Shown here piece after piece: positions 1 to 9,049 of a stretch of DNA of 64,000 nucleotides. The translations under genes and the position numbers were made by a program. How positions within the stretch are numbered: the stretch's first letter is position 1; every line of letters begins with the position of its first letter. The stretch spans positions 186,001 to 250,000 of the forward strand of contig NZ_JNYQ01000006.1 in NCBI RefSeq assembly GCF_000717245.1, read 5' to 3'. Under the pieces are notes generated by a model. That model ran no database searches. It saw only the letters and a list, made by a program, of their open reading frames with translations, and was not told the origin of the DNA. This DNA is from Kitasatospora papulosa. Lineage in GTDB: Bacteria > Actinomycetota > Actinomycetes > Streptomycetales > Streptomycetaceae.

Positions 1-638
1 CGGCCGTCTTCAGCCGCTACATCCATCAGGGCCAGGTCTGCATGGCGGCCAACCGCATCCTGGTGGACCGCGCGGTGGAGCAGGAGTTCACCGAGAAGTT
101 CGTCGCCAAGGTCGCCTCCCTGCGGGTCGGCGACCCGGCCGACCCCGCGACCCACATCGGCCCCCTGATCAGCTCCTCGCAGGCCGACGCGGTCTCCAAG
201 CTCGTCGACGAGACCGTGGCGGCGGGTGCCACGGCACTGCTGCACGGCCGTGCCGAGGGCAACGTGGTCAGCCCGTCCGTGCTGACCGGCCTCGCCGCCG
301 ACGCCCCCGTCCTCCAGCAGGAGATCTTCGGGCCGGTGGCCCTGCTCGTCCCCTTCGACGGTGAGGACGAGGCCGTCCGGATCGCCAACGACACCCCCTA
401 CGGGCTGAGCGGCGCGGTCCACACCGGCAACATCGAGCGCGGCGTCCGCGTGGGGCAGCGGATCCGCACCGGCATGATCCACATCAACGACGGCACGGTC
501 CACGACGAGCCCATCGTCCCCTTCGGCGGGGAGAAGAACTCCGGCCTCGGACGGCTGAACGGCGAGTCGATGCTGGAGGCGTTCACCACGCAGAAGTGGA
601 TCTCGGTCCAGCACGGCCGCTCGCAGTTCCCCTTCTGA
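1..638 (+). CDS. Aldehyde dehydrogenase, C-terminal part (5' end outside window)
   Basis: NAD(P)-dependent oxidation of an aldehyde to a carboxylate. The reading frame is open from the first bases (frame starting at base 3), so the N-terminal cofactor half lies outside. What is visible begins at the catalytic-cysteine segment GQVCM and continues through EIFGPV and the C-terminal PFGGEKNSGLGR motif, all characteristic of the family; it ends in HGRSQFPF. The ending resembles benzaldehyde/vanillin-type dehydrogenases. Because DavA- and DavB-like genes lie just downstream, a role on a semialdehyde of lysine breakdown is possible, but that is inference from context only. About 212 residues are present of a usual 480-500. 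Confidence 0.93.
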   Translation, partial: AVFSRYIHQGQVCMAANRILVDRAVEQEFTEKFVAKVASLRVGDPADPATHIGPLISSSQADAVSKLVDETVAAGATALLHGRAEGNVVSPSVLTGLAADAPVLQQEIFGPVALLVPFDGEDEAVRIANDTPYGLSGAVHTGNIERGVRVGQRIRTGMIHINDGTVHDEPIVPFGGEKNSGLGRLNGESMLEAFTTQKWISVQHGRSQFPF

Positions 639-747
639 CCGGCGGCGCCCGCGGTGGGCGCGCCCGGCGGGGCGCCCCGTGGTCTACTTCGGGGGCGGCA
701 CGTGCCGCCCCCGAAGCCCTCCGCCGCAGAAAAGTGATCCGCCCGAA

Positions 748-1203
748 GTGCGCCTGAACGACCTCGACGAACGCATCGTCCACGCCCTCGCCGAAGACGC
801 CCGCCGCTCCTACGCGGACATCGGAGCCCTCATCGGCCTCTCCGCCCCCGCGGTCAAGCGCCGTGTGGACCGGCTGCGCGCCGAGGGAGCCATCACGGGC
901 TTCACCGTGCGGGTCGACCCCGCCGCGCTCGGCTGGGAGACCGAGGGCTTCATCGAGATCTACTGCAGCCGCAACACCGCGCCCGAAGCGATCAAGCGAG
1001 GGCTGTCCACGTACCCGGAGATCGCGTCCGCGTCCACGGTGACGGGCGACGCCGACGCGATCGTGCAGGTCTTCGCCGCCGACATGCGGCACTTCGAACA
1101 GGTGTTGGAACGCATCGCCGGTGAACCTTACGTCGAGCGGACCAAGTCGGTCCTCGTGCTCTCCCCGCTGCTGCGGCGTTTCTCCTCCGGCCCGCCTGCC
1201 TGA
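748..1203 (+). CDS. Lrp/AsnC family transcriptional regulator
   Basis: Feast/famine regulator: N-terminal winged helix-turn-helix (about residues 3-60, with LSAPAVKRRVDRL as recognition region) followed by an effector-binding RAM domain (VTGDADAIVQVFAADM is the typical glycine-rich loop). I place the start at the GTG at 748, giving 151 residues, because the sequence before it does not align with the family although the frame stays open from 679. It sits 109 bases after the dehydrogenase and upstream of the davA/davB-like pair, so it is a candidate local regulator of lysine catabolism; members of this family usually sense amino acids. The ligand is not evident from sequence. Confidence 0.88.
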   Translation: MRLNDLDERIVHALAEDARRSYADIGALIGLSAPAVKRRVDRLRAEGAITGFTVRVDPAALGWETEGFIEIYCSRNTAPEAIKRGLSTYPEIASASTVTGDADAIVQVFAADMRHFEQVLERIAGEPYVERTKSVLVLSPLLRRFSSGPPA

Positions 1204-1218
1204 CAGCGCGCGGGCAGG

Positions 1219-1243
1219 GCCCGGCGGGCCACCGGCGCCGGGC
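1219..1243. terminator. Predicted hairpin terminator after the Lrp gene
   Basis: Eight-base arms GCCCGGCG and CGCCGGGC separated by nine bases, 16 bases after the stop codon. No U-tract, as is common in actinomycetes. Confidence 0.45.
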
Positions 1244-1357
1244 GCGTGGCGAGACCGAAATCACTCGCCCGACCTGCGGAAACGTCTTACGCAACGAATC
1301 GCCGCACGGGCGCCGGTACACGCAATGGATCGACGGTGAGCGCGCAACATTCGCGCC

Positions 1358-1387
1358 TTGTCGGCCGTGATCCCCGCGCCGTACCTT
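1358..1387 (+). promoter_or_regulatory. Candidate promoter for davA-davB
   Basis: TTGTCG (1358-1363) and TACCTT (1382-1387) are separated by 18 bases, close to the housekeeping consensus. It ends about 40 bases before the davA-like start. By eye only. Confidence 0.35.
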
Positions 1388-1429
1388 CGATACGTCTCCC
1401 CACCCCGCCCGTCCCGCCCGAGGTCAGCC

Positions 1430-2227
1430 ATGCCGCCGCTGCGCACCGCCCTGCTCCAGAGCTCCGGACGCCCCGGTTCCGTCGACGCCAACCTCGCCGC
1501 GCTGGACGAGGCCGCGGCACGCGCCGCCGCCGCGGGCGCACGCCTGCTGGTCTGCCCGGAGCTGTTCCTCACGGGATACGCCATCGGCGACGCCGTCCCC
1601 GAGCTGGCCGAGCCTGCGGACGGGCCCTCCGCCCGGGCGATCGCCGACCTCTGCGTGCGCCACGGCCTCGCCGTCCACTACGGCTACCCGGAGCGGTCGG
1701 GCGACGCCGTGTTCAACGCGGCTCAGCTCATCGGCCCCGACGGTGCGCCGCTCGCCAACTACCGCAAGACCCATCTCTTCGGCAGCTTCGAGGAGAAGTG
1801 GTTCACCCCGGGCGAGAACCCGGTGGTGCAGGCCGAACTGGACGGAGTACGGGTCGGCCTGCTGATCTGCTACGACGTCGAGTTCCCGGAGAACGTGCGC
1901 GCGCACGCCCTGGCCGGGACCGAGCTCCTGCTGGTCCCGACCGCGCTGATGCACCCCTTCCCGTTCGTCGCCGAGGCCGTGGTGCCGGTCCGCGCCTTCG
2001 AGAGCCAGCTCTACATCGCGTACGTCAACCGGGCAGGCAGGGAAGGGGAGTTCGACTTCACCGGACTCAGCTGCCTGGCAGGGCCCGACGGCACCGTGCG
2101 CGCCCGCGCCGGACGCGGCGAGGAACTCGTCGTCGGCGAGGCCGACCCCGGACTGCTCGCCGCGTCCCGTGCCGCCAACCCGTACCTCCAAGACCGTGTC
2201 CCCGGTCTGTACGGCTCCCTCGTCTGA
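1430..2227 (+). CDS. davA: Carbon-nitrogen hydrolase, DavA-like 5-aminovaleramidase
   Basis: Nitrilase-superfamily amidase, 265 residues. The catalytic Glu-Lys-Cys triad is visible as E44 (LVCPELFLTGY), K113 (NYRKTHLF) and C147 (LLICYDVEFPEN). The sequence resembles Pseudomonas DavA along its length as I remember it, including GYPER and VPTA segments. DavA hydrolyses 5-aminovaleramide to 5-aminovalerate, the second step of the aminovalerate route of lysine breakdown. The start at 1430 is preceded by an AGGT element; an upstream in-frame ATG at 1358 would add unrelated residues. The neighbour 45 bases downstream is the matching DavB-like monooxygenase, which strongly supports the assignment. 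Confidence 0.85.
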   Translation: MPPLRTALLQSSGRPGSVDANLAALDEAAARAAAAGARLLVCPELFLTGYAIGDAVPELAEPADGPSARAIADLCVRHGLAVHYGYPERSGDAVFNAAQLIGPDGAPLANYRKTHLFGSFEEKWFTPGENPVVQAELDGVRVGLLICYDVEFPENVRAHALAGTELLLVPTALMHPFPFVAEAVVPVRAFESQLYIAYVNRAGREGEFDFTGLSCLAGPDGTVRARAGRGEELVVGEADPGLLAASRAANPYLQDRVPGLYGSLV

Positions 2228-2272
2228 TCCCGCATCCCGTCGCACGCCCTTCTGCCAGGAGCCCCCACCCTC

Positions 2273-3964
2273 ATGACGTCCACCGTGCCCAACGCCGTCC
2301 AGCACACCGACGCGCAGCCGCCGATCACCATGTTCGGGCCGGACTTCCCGTACGCCTACGACGACTTCCTCGCCCACCCGGCGGGTATCGGGCAGATACC
2401 GGCCACCGAACACGGCGCCGAGGTAGCCGTCATCGGCGGCGGGCTCTCCGGCATCGTCGCCGCCTACGAACTGATGAAGATGGGGCTCAGGCCCGTCGTC
2501 TACGAGGCGGACCGGATCGGCGGACGCCTGCGCACCGTCGGCTTCGAGGGCTGCGACCCGGCACTGACCGCCGAGATGGGCGCGATGCGCTTCCCGCCCT
2601 CGTCCACGGCGCTCCAGCACTACATCGACCTGGTGGGTCTGGAGACCAAGCCGTTCCCCAACCCCCTCTCGCCGGCCACCCCGTCGACCGTCGTCGACCT
2701 CAAGGGCGAGTCCCACTACGCGCGGACCATCGACGATCTGCCCCCGGTCTACCGCGAGGTGATGGACGCCTGGAACTCCTGCCTGGAGGAGGGCGCCGAC
2801 TTCTCGGACATGAACCGCGCGATGCGCGAGCGCGACGTGCCGCGCATCCGGGAGATCTGGGCGAAGCTCGTCGAGAAGCTCGACGACCAGACCTTCTACG
2901 GGTTCCTCTGCGCCTCCGACTCCTTCTCCTCCTTCCGGCACCGCGAGATCTTCGGGCAGGTCGGCTTCGGCACCGGCGGCTGGGACACCGACTTCCCCAA
3001 CTCGATCCTGGAGATCCTCCGCGTCGTCTACACCGAGGCCGACGACCACCACCGGGGCATCGTCGGAGGCAGCCAGCAACTGCCGCTGCGCCTCTGGGAG
3101 CGTGAGCCGCAGAAGCTCGTGCACTGGCCGCTCGGCACGTCGCTGTCCTCCCTGCACGACGGGCAGCCGCGCGGCGCCGTGACCCGGCTGGACCGCACCG
3201 CCGGCAACCACGTCACCGTCACCGACGCCACCGGCGACATCCGCACCTACCGGGCCGCCGTCTTCACCGGACAGTCCTGGCTGCTGCTCTCCAAGATCGC
3301 CTGCGACGACGCGCTCTTCCCGATCGACCACTGGACGGCGATGGAGCGCACGCACTACATGGAGTCGTCCAAGCTGTTCGTGCCGGTCGACCGTCCGTTC
3401 TGGCTCGACAAGGACGCGACCACCGGCCGGGACACGATGTCCATGACGCTCACGGACCGGATGACCCGGGGCACGTACCTCCTGGACGACGGGCCCGGCA
3501 AGCCCGCGGTCATCTGCCTCTCCTACACGTGGTGCGACGACAGCCTGAAGTGGCTGCCGCTCTCCCCGAAGGAGCGCATGGACGTCATGCTGAAGTCACT
3601 CGGCGAGATCTATCCGGGCGTCGACATCCGCAAGCACGTCATCGGCAACCCGGTCACCGTCTCCTGGGAGAACGAGCCCTATTTCATGGGCGCGTTCAAG
3701 GCCAACCTGCCCGGCCACTACCGCTACCAGCGGCGGCTGTTCACCCACTTCATGCAGGACAGGCTGCCGGCCGACAAGCGCGGCCTCTTCCTCGCGGGTG
3801 ACGACATCTCGTGGACGGCGGGCTGGGCCGAGGGCGCCGTGCAGACCGCGCTGAACGCCGTATGGGGGGTGATGGCGCAGTTCGGTGGCGCCACCGACCC
3901 CACGAACCCCGGCCCCGGGGACGTCTTCGACGACATCGCGCCGGTCGAGCTCCCGGAGGGCTGA
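2273..3964 (+). CDS. davB: Flavin monooxygenase, DavB-like lysine 2-monooxygenase
   Basis: FAD-dependent amine-oxidase-fold enzyme of 563 residues. The dinucleotide motif is GGGLSG (55-60) followed by the acidic E79 (VVYEADRIGGRL). DavB oxidatively decarboxylates L-lysine to 5-aminovaleramide with O2. The resemblance to Pseudomonas DavB is high and collinear: an N-terminal GPDFPYAYDDFLAHPAG stretch, LGLETKPFPNPL-like and FGQVGFGTGGWDTDFPNS segments, and a C-terminal GDDISWTAGWAEGAVQT FAD motif. Other members of the family oxidise phenylalanine or tryptophan, so lysine is the best but not proven substrate. Genetic linkage to the DavA-like amidase favours lysine. Confidence 0.88.
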   Translation: MTSTVPNAVQHTDAQPPITMFGPDFPYAYDDFLAHPAGIGQIPATEHGAEVAVIGGGLSGIVAAYELMKMGLRPVVYEADRIGGRLRTVGFEGCDPALTAEMGAMRFPPSSTALQHYIDLVGLETKPFPNPLSPATPSTVVDLKGESHYARTIDDLPPVYREVMDAWNSCLEEGADFSDMNRAMRERDVPRIREIWAKLVEKLDDQTFYGFLCASDSFSSFRHREIFGQVGFGTGGWDTDFPNSILEILRVVYTEADDHHRGIVGGSQQLPLRLWEREPQKLVHWPLGTSLSSLHDGQPRGAVTRLDRTAGNHVTVTDATGDIRTYRAAVFTGQSWLLLSKIACDDALFPIDHWTAMERTHYMESSKLFVPVDRPFWLDKDATTGRDTMSMTLTDRMTRGTYLLDDGPGKPAVICLSYTWCDDSLKWLPLSPKERMDVMLKSLGEIYPGVDIRKHVIGNPVTVSWENEPYFMGAFKANLPGHYRYQRRLFTHFMQDRLPADKRGLFLAGDDISWTAGWAEGAVQTALNAVWGVMAQFGGATDPTNPGPGDVFDDIAPVELPEG

Positions 3965-4080
3965 GCCGCGCTCCTGGGGGACACCGGAGGGGGTGGGGGA
4001 GAGGCCGGACCGTCCGTCCCGCACCACCACGCCCACGGCGTACGGGTTGGTCACGGGCCGGGCGGCCCGGTCCGGCGTGC

Positions 4081-5502
4081 TCAGGAGGTCCCGGCCGGCG
4101 GCTTCTCGTCGTGCTGCTTCTCGGCGTACTGCTTCTCGTCGTACTGGGACGTGCCCGAGTCCAGCAGGGGCTCCTGGGTCTTGAGGTGCGCGGGGGCGAA
4201 GGCCCGCAGCGCGTGGTAGCCGGTGATCACCACGAGCGTGCCGAGCGCGATACCGCTCAGCTCGAAGTTGTCGGTGATCTTCAGGCTGACCCCGCCGACT
4301 CCGATGATGATGCCCGCGGCGGCCGGGACGAGGTTGAGGGGGTTGCGCAGGTCGACCTTGGCGTTCAGCCAGATCTGGGCGCCCAGCAGGCCGATCATGC
4401 CGTACAGGATGACGGTGATGCCGCCGAGGACCCCGCCGGGGATGGCGGCGACGACCGCTCCGAACTTGGGGCAGAGGCCGAAGAGCAGCGCGAAACAGGC
4501 CGCGGCCCAGTAGGCGGCGGTGGAGTAGACGCGGGTCGCGGCCATCACCCCGATGTTCTCGGAGTAGGTGGTGTTCGGCGGTCCGCCCACGGCCGTGGAC
4601 AGCATCGAGGCGGCACCGTCCGCGGCGATCGCGGTGCCCAGCTTGTCGTCGAGCGAGTCGCCGGTCATCTCTCCGACGGCCTTCACATGTCCGGCGTTCT
4701 CGGCGATCAGGGCGATGACGACCGGCAGCGCGACCAGGATCGCCGACCATTCGAAGCTCGGCGCGTGGAACGACGGCAGCCCGATCCAGTCCGCGTCCGC
4801 CACGGCCGACAGGTCCAGCCGCCAGTGGTCGACCGCCTCGGCACCGCCGGCCGGGGAGTGGATCTTCCCGAAGAGCAGGTCGAGCACCCAGGACAGGACG
4901 TAGCCGAAGACGAGGCCGAGGAAGATGGCGATACGGGAGAAGAAGCCGCGCAGGCAGACCACGGCCAGGCCGGTGAACAGCATCACCAGCAGGGCCGTCC
5001 ACTGGTCCTGCGGCCAGTAGGTCGACGCGGTGACGGGCGCCAGGTTGAAGCCGATCAGCATCACGACGGCACCGGTCACCACGGGCGGCATCGCCGCGTG
5101 GATGATCCGCGCGCCGAACCGCTGCACCATGAGCCCGGCCAGGAACAGCACGGCACCGACCACCAGGACCGCGCCCGTGACCGTGGCACTGCTTCCGCCC
5201 GTGGCCCGGATCGTGGCGGCCACACCCACGAAGGAGAGCGAGCACCCCAGATAGCTCGGCACCCTGCCCTTCGTGGCCAGCAGGAAGATGGCGGTGGCGA
5301 CACCGGACATCATGATCGCGAGGTTCGGGTCGAGACCCATCAGCACGGGTGCCACGAAGGAAGCGCCGAACATGGCCACCACGTGCTGGGCGCCCAGCCC
5401 GAACGTCCGGGGCCAGGAGAGCCGCTCGTCGGGGCGCACCACGGCCCCCGGTGCGGGGGTCTTCCCGTCGCCGTGCAAGGTCCAGCGCACGCCGAGGCCC
5501 AT
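4081..5502 (-). CDS. Uracil/xanthine permease, NCS2 (UraA-like) family
   Basis: Integral membrane nucleobase:cation symporter, 473 residues with 12-14 hydrophobic segments. Family features include GLGAQHVVAMFGASFVAPVL near the N-terminus and the conserved acidic motif in IALIAENAGHVKAVG. The N-terminal form is closest to uracil permeases. The start at 5502 has GGGAG five bases upstream; longer readings to 5610 lack one. It is convergent with davB. The C-terminus is a charged tail rich in Glu, Lys and Gln, probably cytoplasmic. Specificity (uracil against xanthine) cannot be settled by eye. Confidence 0.88.
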   Translation of the reverse strand: MGLGVRWTLHGDGKTPAPGAVVRPDERLSWPRTFGLGAQHVVAMFGASFVAPVLMGLDPNLAIMMSGVATAIFLLATKGRVPSYLGCSLSFVGVAATIRATGGSSATVTGAVLVVGAVLFLAGLMVQRFGARIIHAAMPPVVTGAVVMLIGFNLAPVTASTYWPQDQWTALLVMLFTGLAVVCLRGFFSRIAIFLGLVFGYVLSWVLDLLFGKIHSPAGGAEAVDHWRLDLSAVADADWIGLPSFHAPSFEWSAILVALPVVIALIAENAGHVKAVGEMTGDSLDDKLGTAIAADGAASMLSTAVGGPPNTTYSENIGVMAATRVYSTAAYWAAACFALLFGLCPKFGAVVAAIPGGVLGGITVILYGMIGLLGAQIWLNAKVDLRNPLNLVPAAAGIIIGVGGVSLKITDNFELSGIALGTLVVITGYHALRAFAPAHLKTQEPLLDSGTSQYDEKQYAEKQHDEKPPAGTS

Positions 5503-5830
5503 GGTCGCTCCCTGATTGGTGTGTGCGGTGCGCCCTGGGGGTCCACCCGCGGAAAAGATCAGAGCCATGGTAGTGCCGCAGCGCCGCGTCCTCGCGCTCG
5601 CCCCCGACACGGGCGGAAGCGGACGCTCCGGCCGGCCGCGCCGCAGGCCGGGGCGGGACGGCTCCGACGGGCCGGTATCGCTCCGACGGGTCAGCAGGGG
5701 CGTACGACCGGCCCGCGACGCCGCCGATCACTGGCTGCGGCCCCGCCCGACGCGCCTTTCCCCCGGCGCACCTGTCCGCACCGGCACACGGGACGAGGCG
5801 GCCCGGAGCCACGCCACGAGGCCGTGCCGG
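5503..5830. other. Intergenic region upstream of the permease
   Basis: 328 bases between two leftward genes. It must hold the permease promoter. Two copies of GCTCCGACGGG lie about 18 bases apart near 5660-5690. No gene with acceptable coding character was seen. Confidence 0.5.
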
Positions 5831-7084
5831 TCAGCCGTCCGTCGCGCTCCTGGTCGGCGACTGGGGCTGCGGCTGCGTCACCGGAGGCAGTGGTACGCCG
5901 GCCTCGGCGACCTTGCGGTCGCCCGCCCGCAGTACTCCCGCACCCAGGACCAGCCCGAACGCCAGCACCGTCACCAGGCCGAACGACACGAGGAGCGAGG
6001 TCGCCTCGGCCAGTGAACCGATCGCGGACGGTGCGATGAGACCGGAGGTGTACGTGATGGTGGCGACGCCCGCGATGGCCCGGCTCGGGTTGGTTCCGCT
6101 GCGTCCGGCCGCGGCGAACGCCAGCGGGACGACCACCGCCACGCCCAGGCCCAGCAGGCCGAAGCCGCAGAGCGCCAGGACCGGACCGTTCGACAGGACC
6201 ACGAGCAGCCCGCCGACCGTGGCCAGGACGCCTCCGACGCGTACGGTGCGCACCGCTCCGAACCGGTCGACGACCTTGTCGCCGGCGATCCGTGCGATGG
6301 CCATCATGAGGGCGAACGCCGTGGTCGAGGCGGCGGCGAGCCCGGCCGAACTGCCCATGACGTCGCGGAGGTAGACCGCGGACCAGTCCATGCTGGCTCC
6401 CTCGGCGAACACCGCGCAGAAGCCCACCGCGCCGATGACCAGCGCGGACTTCGGAGGCAGGGTGAAGCGCGGCGGCGGCTCCTCGTCGGGCTCGCTGCGC
6501 AGGTCCAGGACTCCCTGGCAGGCCGCCAGGCCGAGCGCCGTGAGCACCAGGGCCGCCACGGTGTGGTGCAGCCGTGCGTCGGTCCCGAGGTGCGCGGCGA
6601 CCGTGCCGGCCGCCGAGCCGGCCAGGGCGCCCACACTCCACATGCCGTGCAGCCCGGACATGATCGACCGGTCGAGCCGGTTCTCCACCTCGACGCCGAG
6701 CGCGTTCATCGCCACGTCCGACATGCCGGCGGTCGCCCCGTAGACGAACAGCGCCAGGCAGAGCGTGAGCAGGTTCGGGGCCAGGGCGGGCAGGATCAGT
6801 GCCAGCGTCCAGAGCGCCAGCAGACCCCGCAGCGCCGTCCGGGCGCCGAAGCGGTGGCTGACGCTGCCGGCCAGCGGCATGGCGAGGGAGGCCCCGATCG
6901 CGGGGAAGGCGAGCGCGAGACCGAGCTGGCCCGCGCTCACCGAGGCGTGGTCCTGGATCCACGGAACCCGGGTCGCGAAACTGCCGGTCACCGCCCCGTG
7001 CACGGCGAAGACCGCGGCGACGGCGTACCTGGCCCGCCTGATCTGCTCCGTGCCGAAGACCGGGACCGTCGAGTCCTTCGTCAT
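5831..7084 (-). CDS. MFS transporter, YbjJ-like
   Basis: Major facilitator of 417 residues with about 12 membrane segments. The first half has a GAVTGSFATRVPWIQD start and SHRFGARTALRG loop, and a mid-protein GMSDVAMNALGVEVE segment typical of the YbjJ group of putative sugar-type exporters. It is divergent from a ROK regulator with a 141-base shared regulatory region containing a clear inverted repeat, so it is probably the target of that regulator. The substrate is unknown; the ROK partner hints at a sugar or sugar derivative. A Pro/Gln-rich C-terminal tail is likely cytoplasmic. Confidence 0.86.
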   Translation of the reverse strand: MTKDSTVPVFGTEQIRRARYAVAAVFAVHGAVTGSFATRVPWIQDHASVSAGQLGLALAFPAIGASLAMPLAGSVSHRFGARTALRGLLALWTLALILPALAPNLLTLCLALFVYGATAGMSDVAMNALGVEVENRLDRSIMSGLHGMWSVGALAGSAAGTVAAHLGTDARLHHTVAALVLTALGLAACQGVLDLRSEPDEEPPPRFTLPPKSALVIGAVGFCAVFAEGASMDWSAVYLRDVMGSSAGLAAASTTAFALMMAIARIAGDKVVDRFGAVRTVRVGGVLATVGGLLVVLSNGPVLALCGFGLLGLGVAVVVPLAFAAAGRSGTNPSRAIAGVATITYTSGLIAPSAIGSLAEATSLLVSFGLVTVLAFGLVLGAGVLRAGDRKVAEAGVPLPPVTQPQPQSPTRSATDG

Positions 7085-7157
7085 ACGCCGTGCCCTCCCC
7101 TGAAGAATTGCGGCAGCCGGATTGCCCGGTGCCTGTCGTGCGGTGCGCGCCGTAAAC

Positions 7158-7178
7158 TATCAGGAACCCTGCCTGATA
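7158..7178. promoter_or_regulatory. Inverted-repeat operator between MFS and ROK genes
   Basis: TATCAGG (7158-7164) and CCTGATA (7172-7178) form a perfect 7-base inverted repeat with a 7-base spacer, in an AT-richer patch about 75 bases from the MFS start and 48 from the ROK start. This is the expected place and form for a ROK operator controlling both directions. Confidence 0.6.
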
Positions 7179-7225
7179 AATAACCCCCTGGCGGTGGACC
7201 GTCAGCGGTCTGGAAGGATCCCGGC

Positions 7226-8431
7226 ATGCCCGCATCCCCGAGCACCGCCCGGGCCATCAACGACCGGCTCGCCCTGCGACTTCTTCAGCAGGACGGCCCG
7301 CTGACGGCCACTCAGCTGAAGACCCTGACGGGCCTGTCCCGGCCCACGGTCGCCGATCTGGTGGACCGCCTGCAGGACGCCGGTCTGGTCCGGGTGGTAG
7401 GGGAGAGCGGCTCGGACCGCCGGGGCCCCAACGCCCGGCTGTACGGGATCGTCGCCGACCGCGCCCACCTGGCCGCCCTCGACGTCCGTACGGACAGCGT
7501 CGCCGTGGCCGTCGCGGACCTGCTCGGTGTCACCCTCGCCGAGGCGACCCTGCCGATCGGCAGCGACACCGGCACACGCTTCGCGGTCGAGCGGGCCGTG
7601 GGGATGCTGGAGCGCACCGCCCGCACCGCGGGCACGGCCCCGCTGCACAGCGTCGGCATCGGCGCCCCCGGCCTGATCGACCCGGTCACCGGCGAGCTCA
7701 GGAACACCGCGGGGCTTCCGGCCTGGCACGGGGGTCTGGTCAGGGAACTCCAGCAACGGCTGTCCGCCACCGTCCTCGTCGAGAACGAGACCAACCTCGC
7801 CGCCGTCGCCGAACACCGCATCGGCGCGGCACAGGACCGCGACACCTTCGTCCTCCTCTGGCTCGGTCACGGCATCGGCGCCGCCGTCATGCTCGACGGG
7901 AAACTGAGGCGCGGTGCCTCGGGCGGCGCCGGGGAGATCGGGTTCCTGCCGGTGCCCGGTACCTCCGGGGTCCCCTCGTCGGTCAACTGCGAGGGCGGAT
8001 TCCACTCCCTGGTCGGCTCGGCCGCCGTCTGTGAGCTGGCGGCGCGGCACGGCATCCCGGCGTGGGGCCCCTCAGCAGACGGCGCTCAGGAACAGGAACA
8101 GGACCCGGCGGCGGCGTTCGCCGTCCGGGCCGCTCTGCGGGTCGGCGACGCGGCCGGTGAGGCCTTCCTGTCCGAACTTGCCGACCGCTTGGCGCTCGGA
8201 GCCGCCTCCGTCGTCTCCGTCCTCGACCCTGGCTGCCTGGTCCTCGCCGGTGAGGTCGGCCGCGCCGGTGGTGACGTACTGGCCGCGCGGGTGGAGGAGC
8301 GGCTGGCCCGGATGTCACCGCTGCGCACGGAGGTCAGGGCCGGGATGCTCGGGGGTGGGGCGGTCCTGCGCGGCGCGCTCTTCGCCGCCCGGGAAGCCGC
8401 GCAGGACGCGCTCTTCAGCCCGGGAGGGTGA
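7226..8431 (+). CDS. ROK family transcriptional regulator
   Basis: NagC/XylR-type repressor, 401 residues: an N-terminal winged helix (LTATQLKTLTGLSRPTVADLVDRLQ, about 25-50) and a ROK sugar-kinase-like domain. GIGAPGLIDP and the ENETNLAAVAEH segment are visible, as is GHGIGAAVMLDGKLRRGASGGAGEIG. The usual zinc cluster CxCGxxGC is not obvious; a single CEG remains near SSVNCEGGF, so metal binding may be lost. The start at 7226 has GGAAGG upstream. Probably represses itself and the divergent MFS gene until a sugar ligand binds. Confidence 0.88.
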   Translation: MPASPSTARAINDRLALRLLQQDGPLTATQLKTLTGLSRPTVADLVDRLQDAGLVRVVGESGSDRRGPNARLYGIVADRAHLAALDVRTDSVAVAVADLLGVTLAEATLPIGSDTGTRFAVERAVGMLERTARTAGTAPLHSVGIGAPGLIDPVTGELRNTAGLPAWHGGLVRELQQRLSATVLVENETNLAAVAEHRIGAAQDRDTFVLLWLGHGIGAAVMLDGKLRRGASGGAGEIGFLPVPGTSGVPSSVNCEGGFHSLVGSAAVCELAARHGIPAWGPSADGAQEQEQDPAAAFAVRAALRVGDAAGEAFLSELADRLALGAASVVSVLDPGCLVLAGEVGRAGGDVLAARVEERLARMSPLRTEVRAGMLGGGAVLRGALFAAREAAQDALFSPGG

Positions 8432-8742
8432 GGCGGGAACCCGGGGGTGCGGACGACAGCGGAGACAGGGGCCGGGCCGGCGGGTCAGGGCCGAGGGGCA
8501 AGCTGGACGGCAGCGGACGGCGGCCGTCAACAGGGGAGAGGTCTTCGCGTCGACCCGCTGCCGGCAGCGGAAGCGCGGCGGCCCACGACCCGGTTCGTTC
8601 ACCGCGCCGCTCACCAGCAGGAACGCGCCCGGTCGTCGGGCATGGCCGCCCCCGCCCCACCACGCTCTGTGAGCCGTCCCACAGAACTCACCCGTATGGA
8701 CCGTTGACGGACGTGGCAGAATGACGTGTGTACCAGCAGCAG
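8432..8742. other. Intergenic region upstream of the FMN riboswitch
   Basis: No convincing gene. A TTGACG element at 8704-8709 is a possible -35 box for the riboflavin operon, but no good -10 box follows at the right distance. Open frames here lack Streptomyces coding bias. Confidence 0.5.
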
Positions 8743-8868
8743 CGCACTCCGGGGTCGGTGTAATTCCGAACCGGCGGTTATAGTCCGCGACCCGTCCGCA
8801 TCCAGCGGCCGGTTGACCAGGTGAGATTCCTGGACCGACGGTGAAAGTCCGGATGGGAGGCAGTGCGC
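8743..8868 (+). promoter_or_regulatory. FMN riboswitch (RFN element)
   Basis: The closing stem pairs GCGCACT (8743-8749) with AGTGCGC (8862-8868). Between them are the conserved RFN blocks: GGGGTCGGTGTAATTCCGAA, CCGGCGGT, GGTGAGATTCCTGGACC, GACGGTGAAAGTCCGGATGGGAG. It binds FMN and lowers expression of the operon that follows. About 180 bases of leader remain before ribD; they contain CCGGAA-TG-TTCCGG near 8930 that could take part in the expression platform. Confidence 0.96.
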
Positions 8869-9049
8869 GGCGGGCCGTCACAGGTACGCCGCCGTAGGCG
8901 GATGTTCTCCGGGAGATCCCCGGCGTTCCGGAATGTTCCGGGGCGACCACATCCGTGTCTTCGGTCTCCGGCGTCCCCTGTTGCGTTCCGCTCCCTCTGT
9001 CGTCATCGACAGGCCCCGGAGTCCGTGCCCGAAGAGGCAGGAGGACCCG

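Noticed and set aside
1424..3355. 643-residue open frame on the minus strand
   Set aside because: It is antisense to davA and davB, which have clear motifs and normal codon bias; the translation is low in complexity and matches nothing.
3596..5812. Very long minus-strand frame across the permease
   Set aside because: A frame-shifted shadow of the NCS2 permease, Arg/Gly-rich throughout, as expected in GC-rich DNA.
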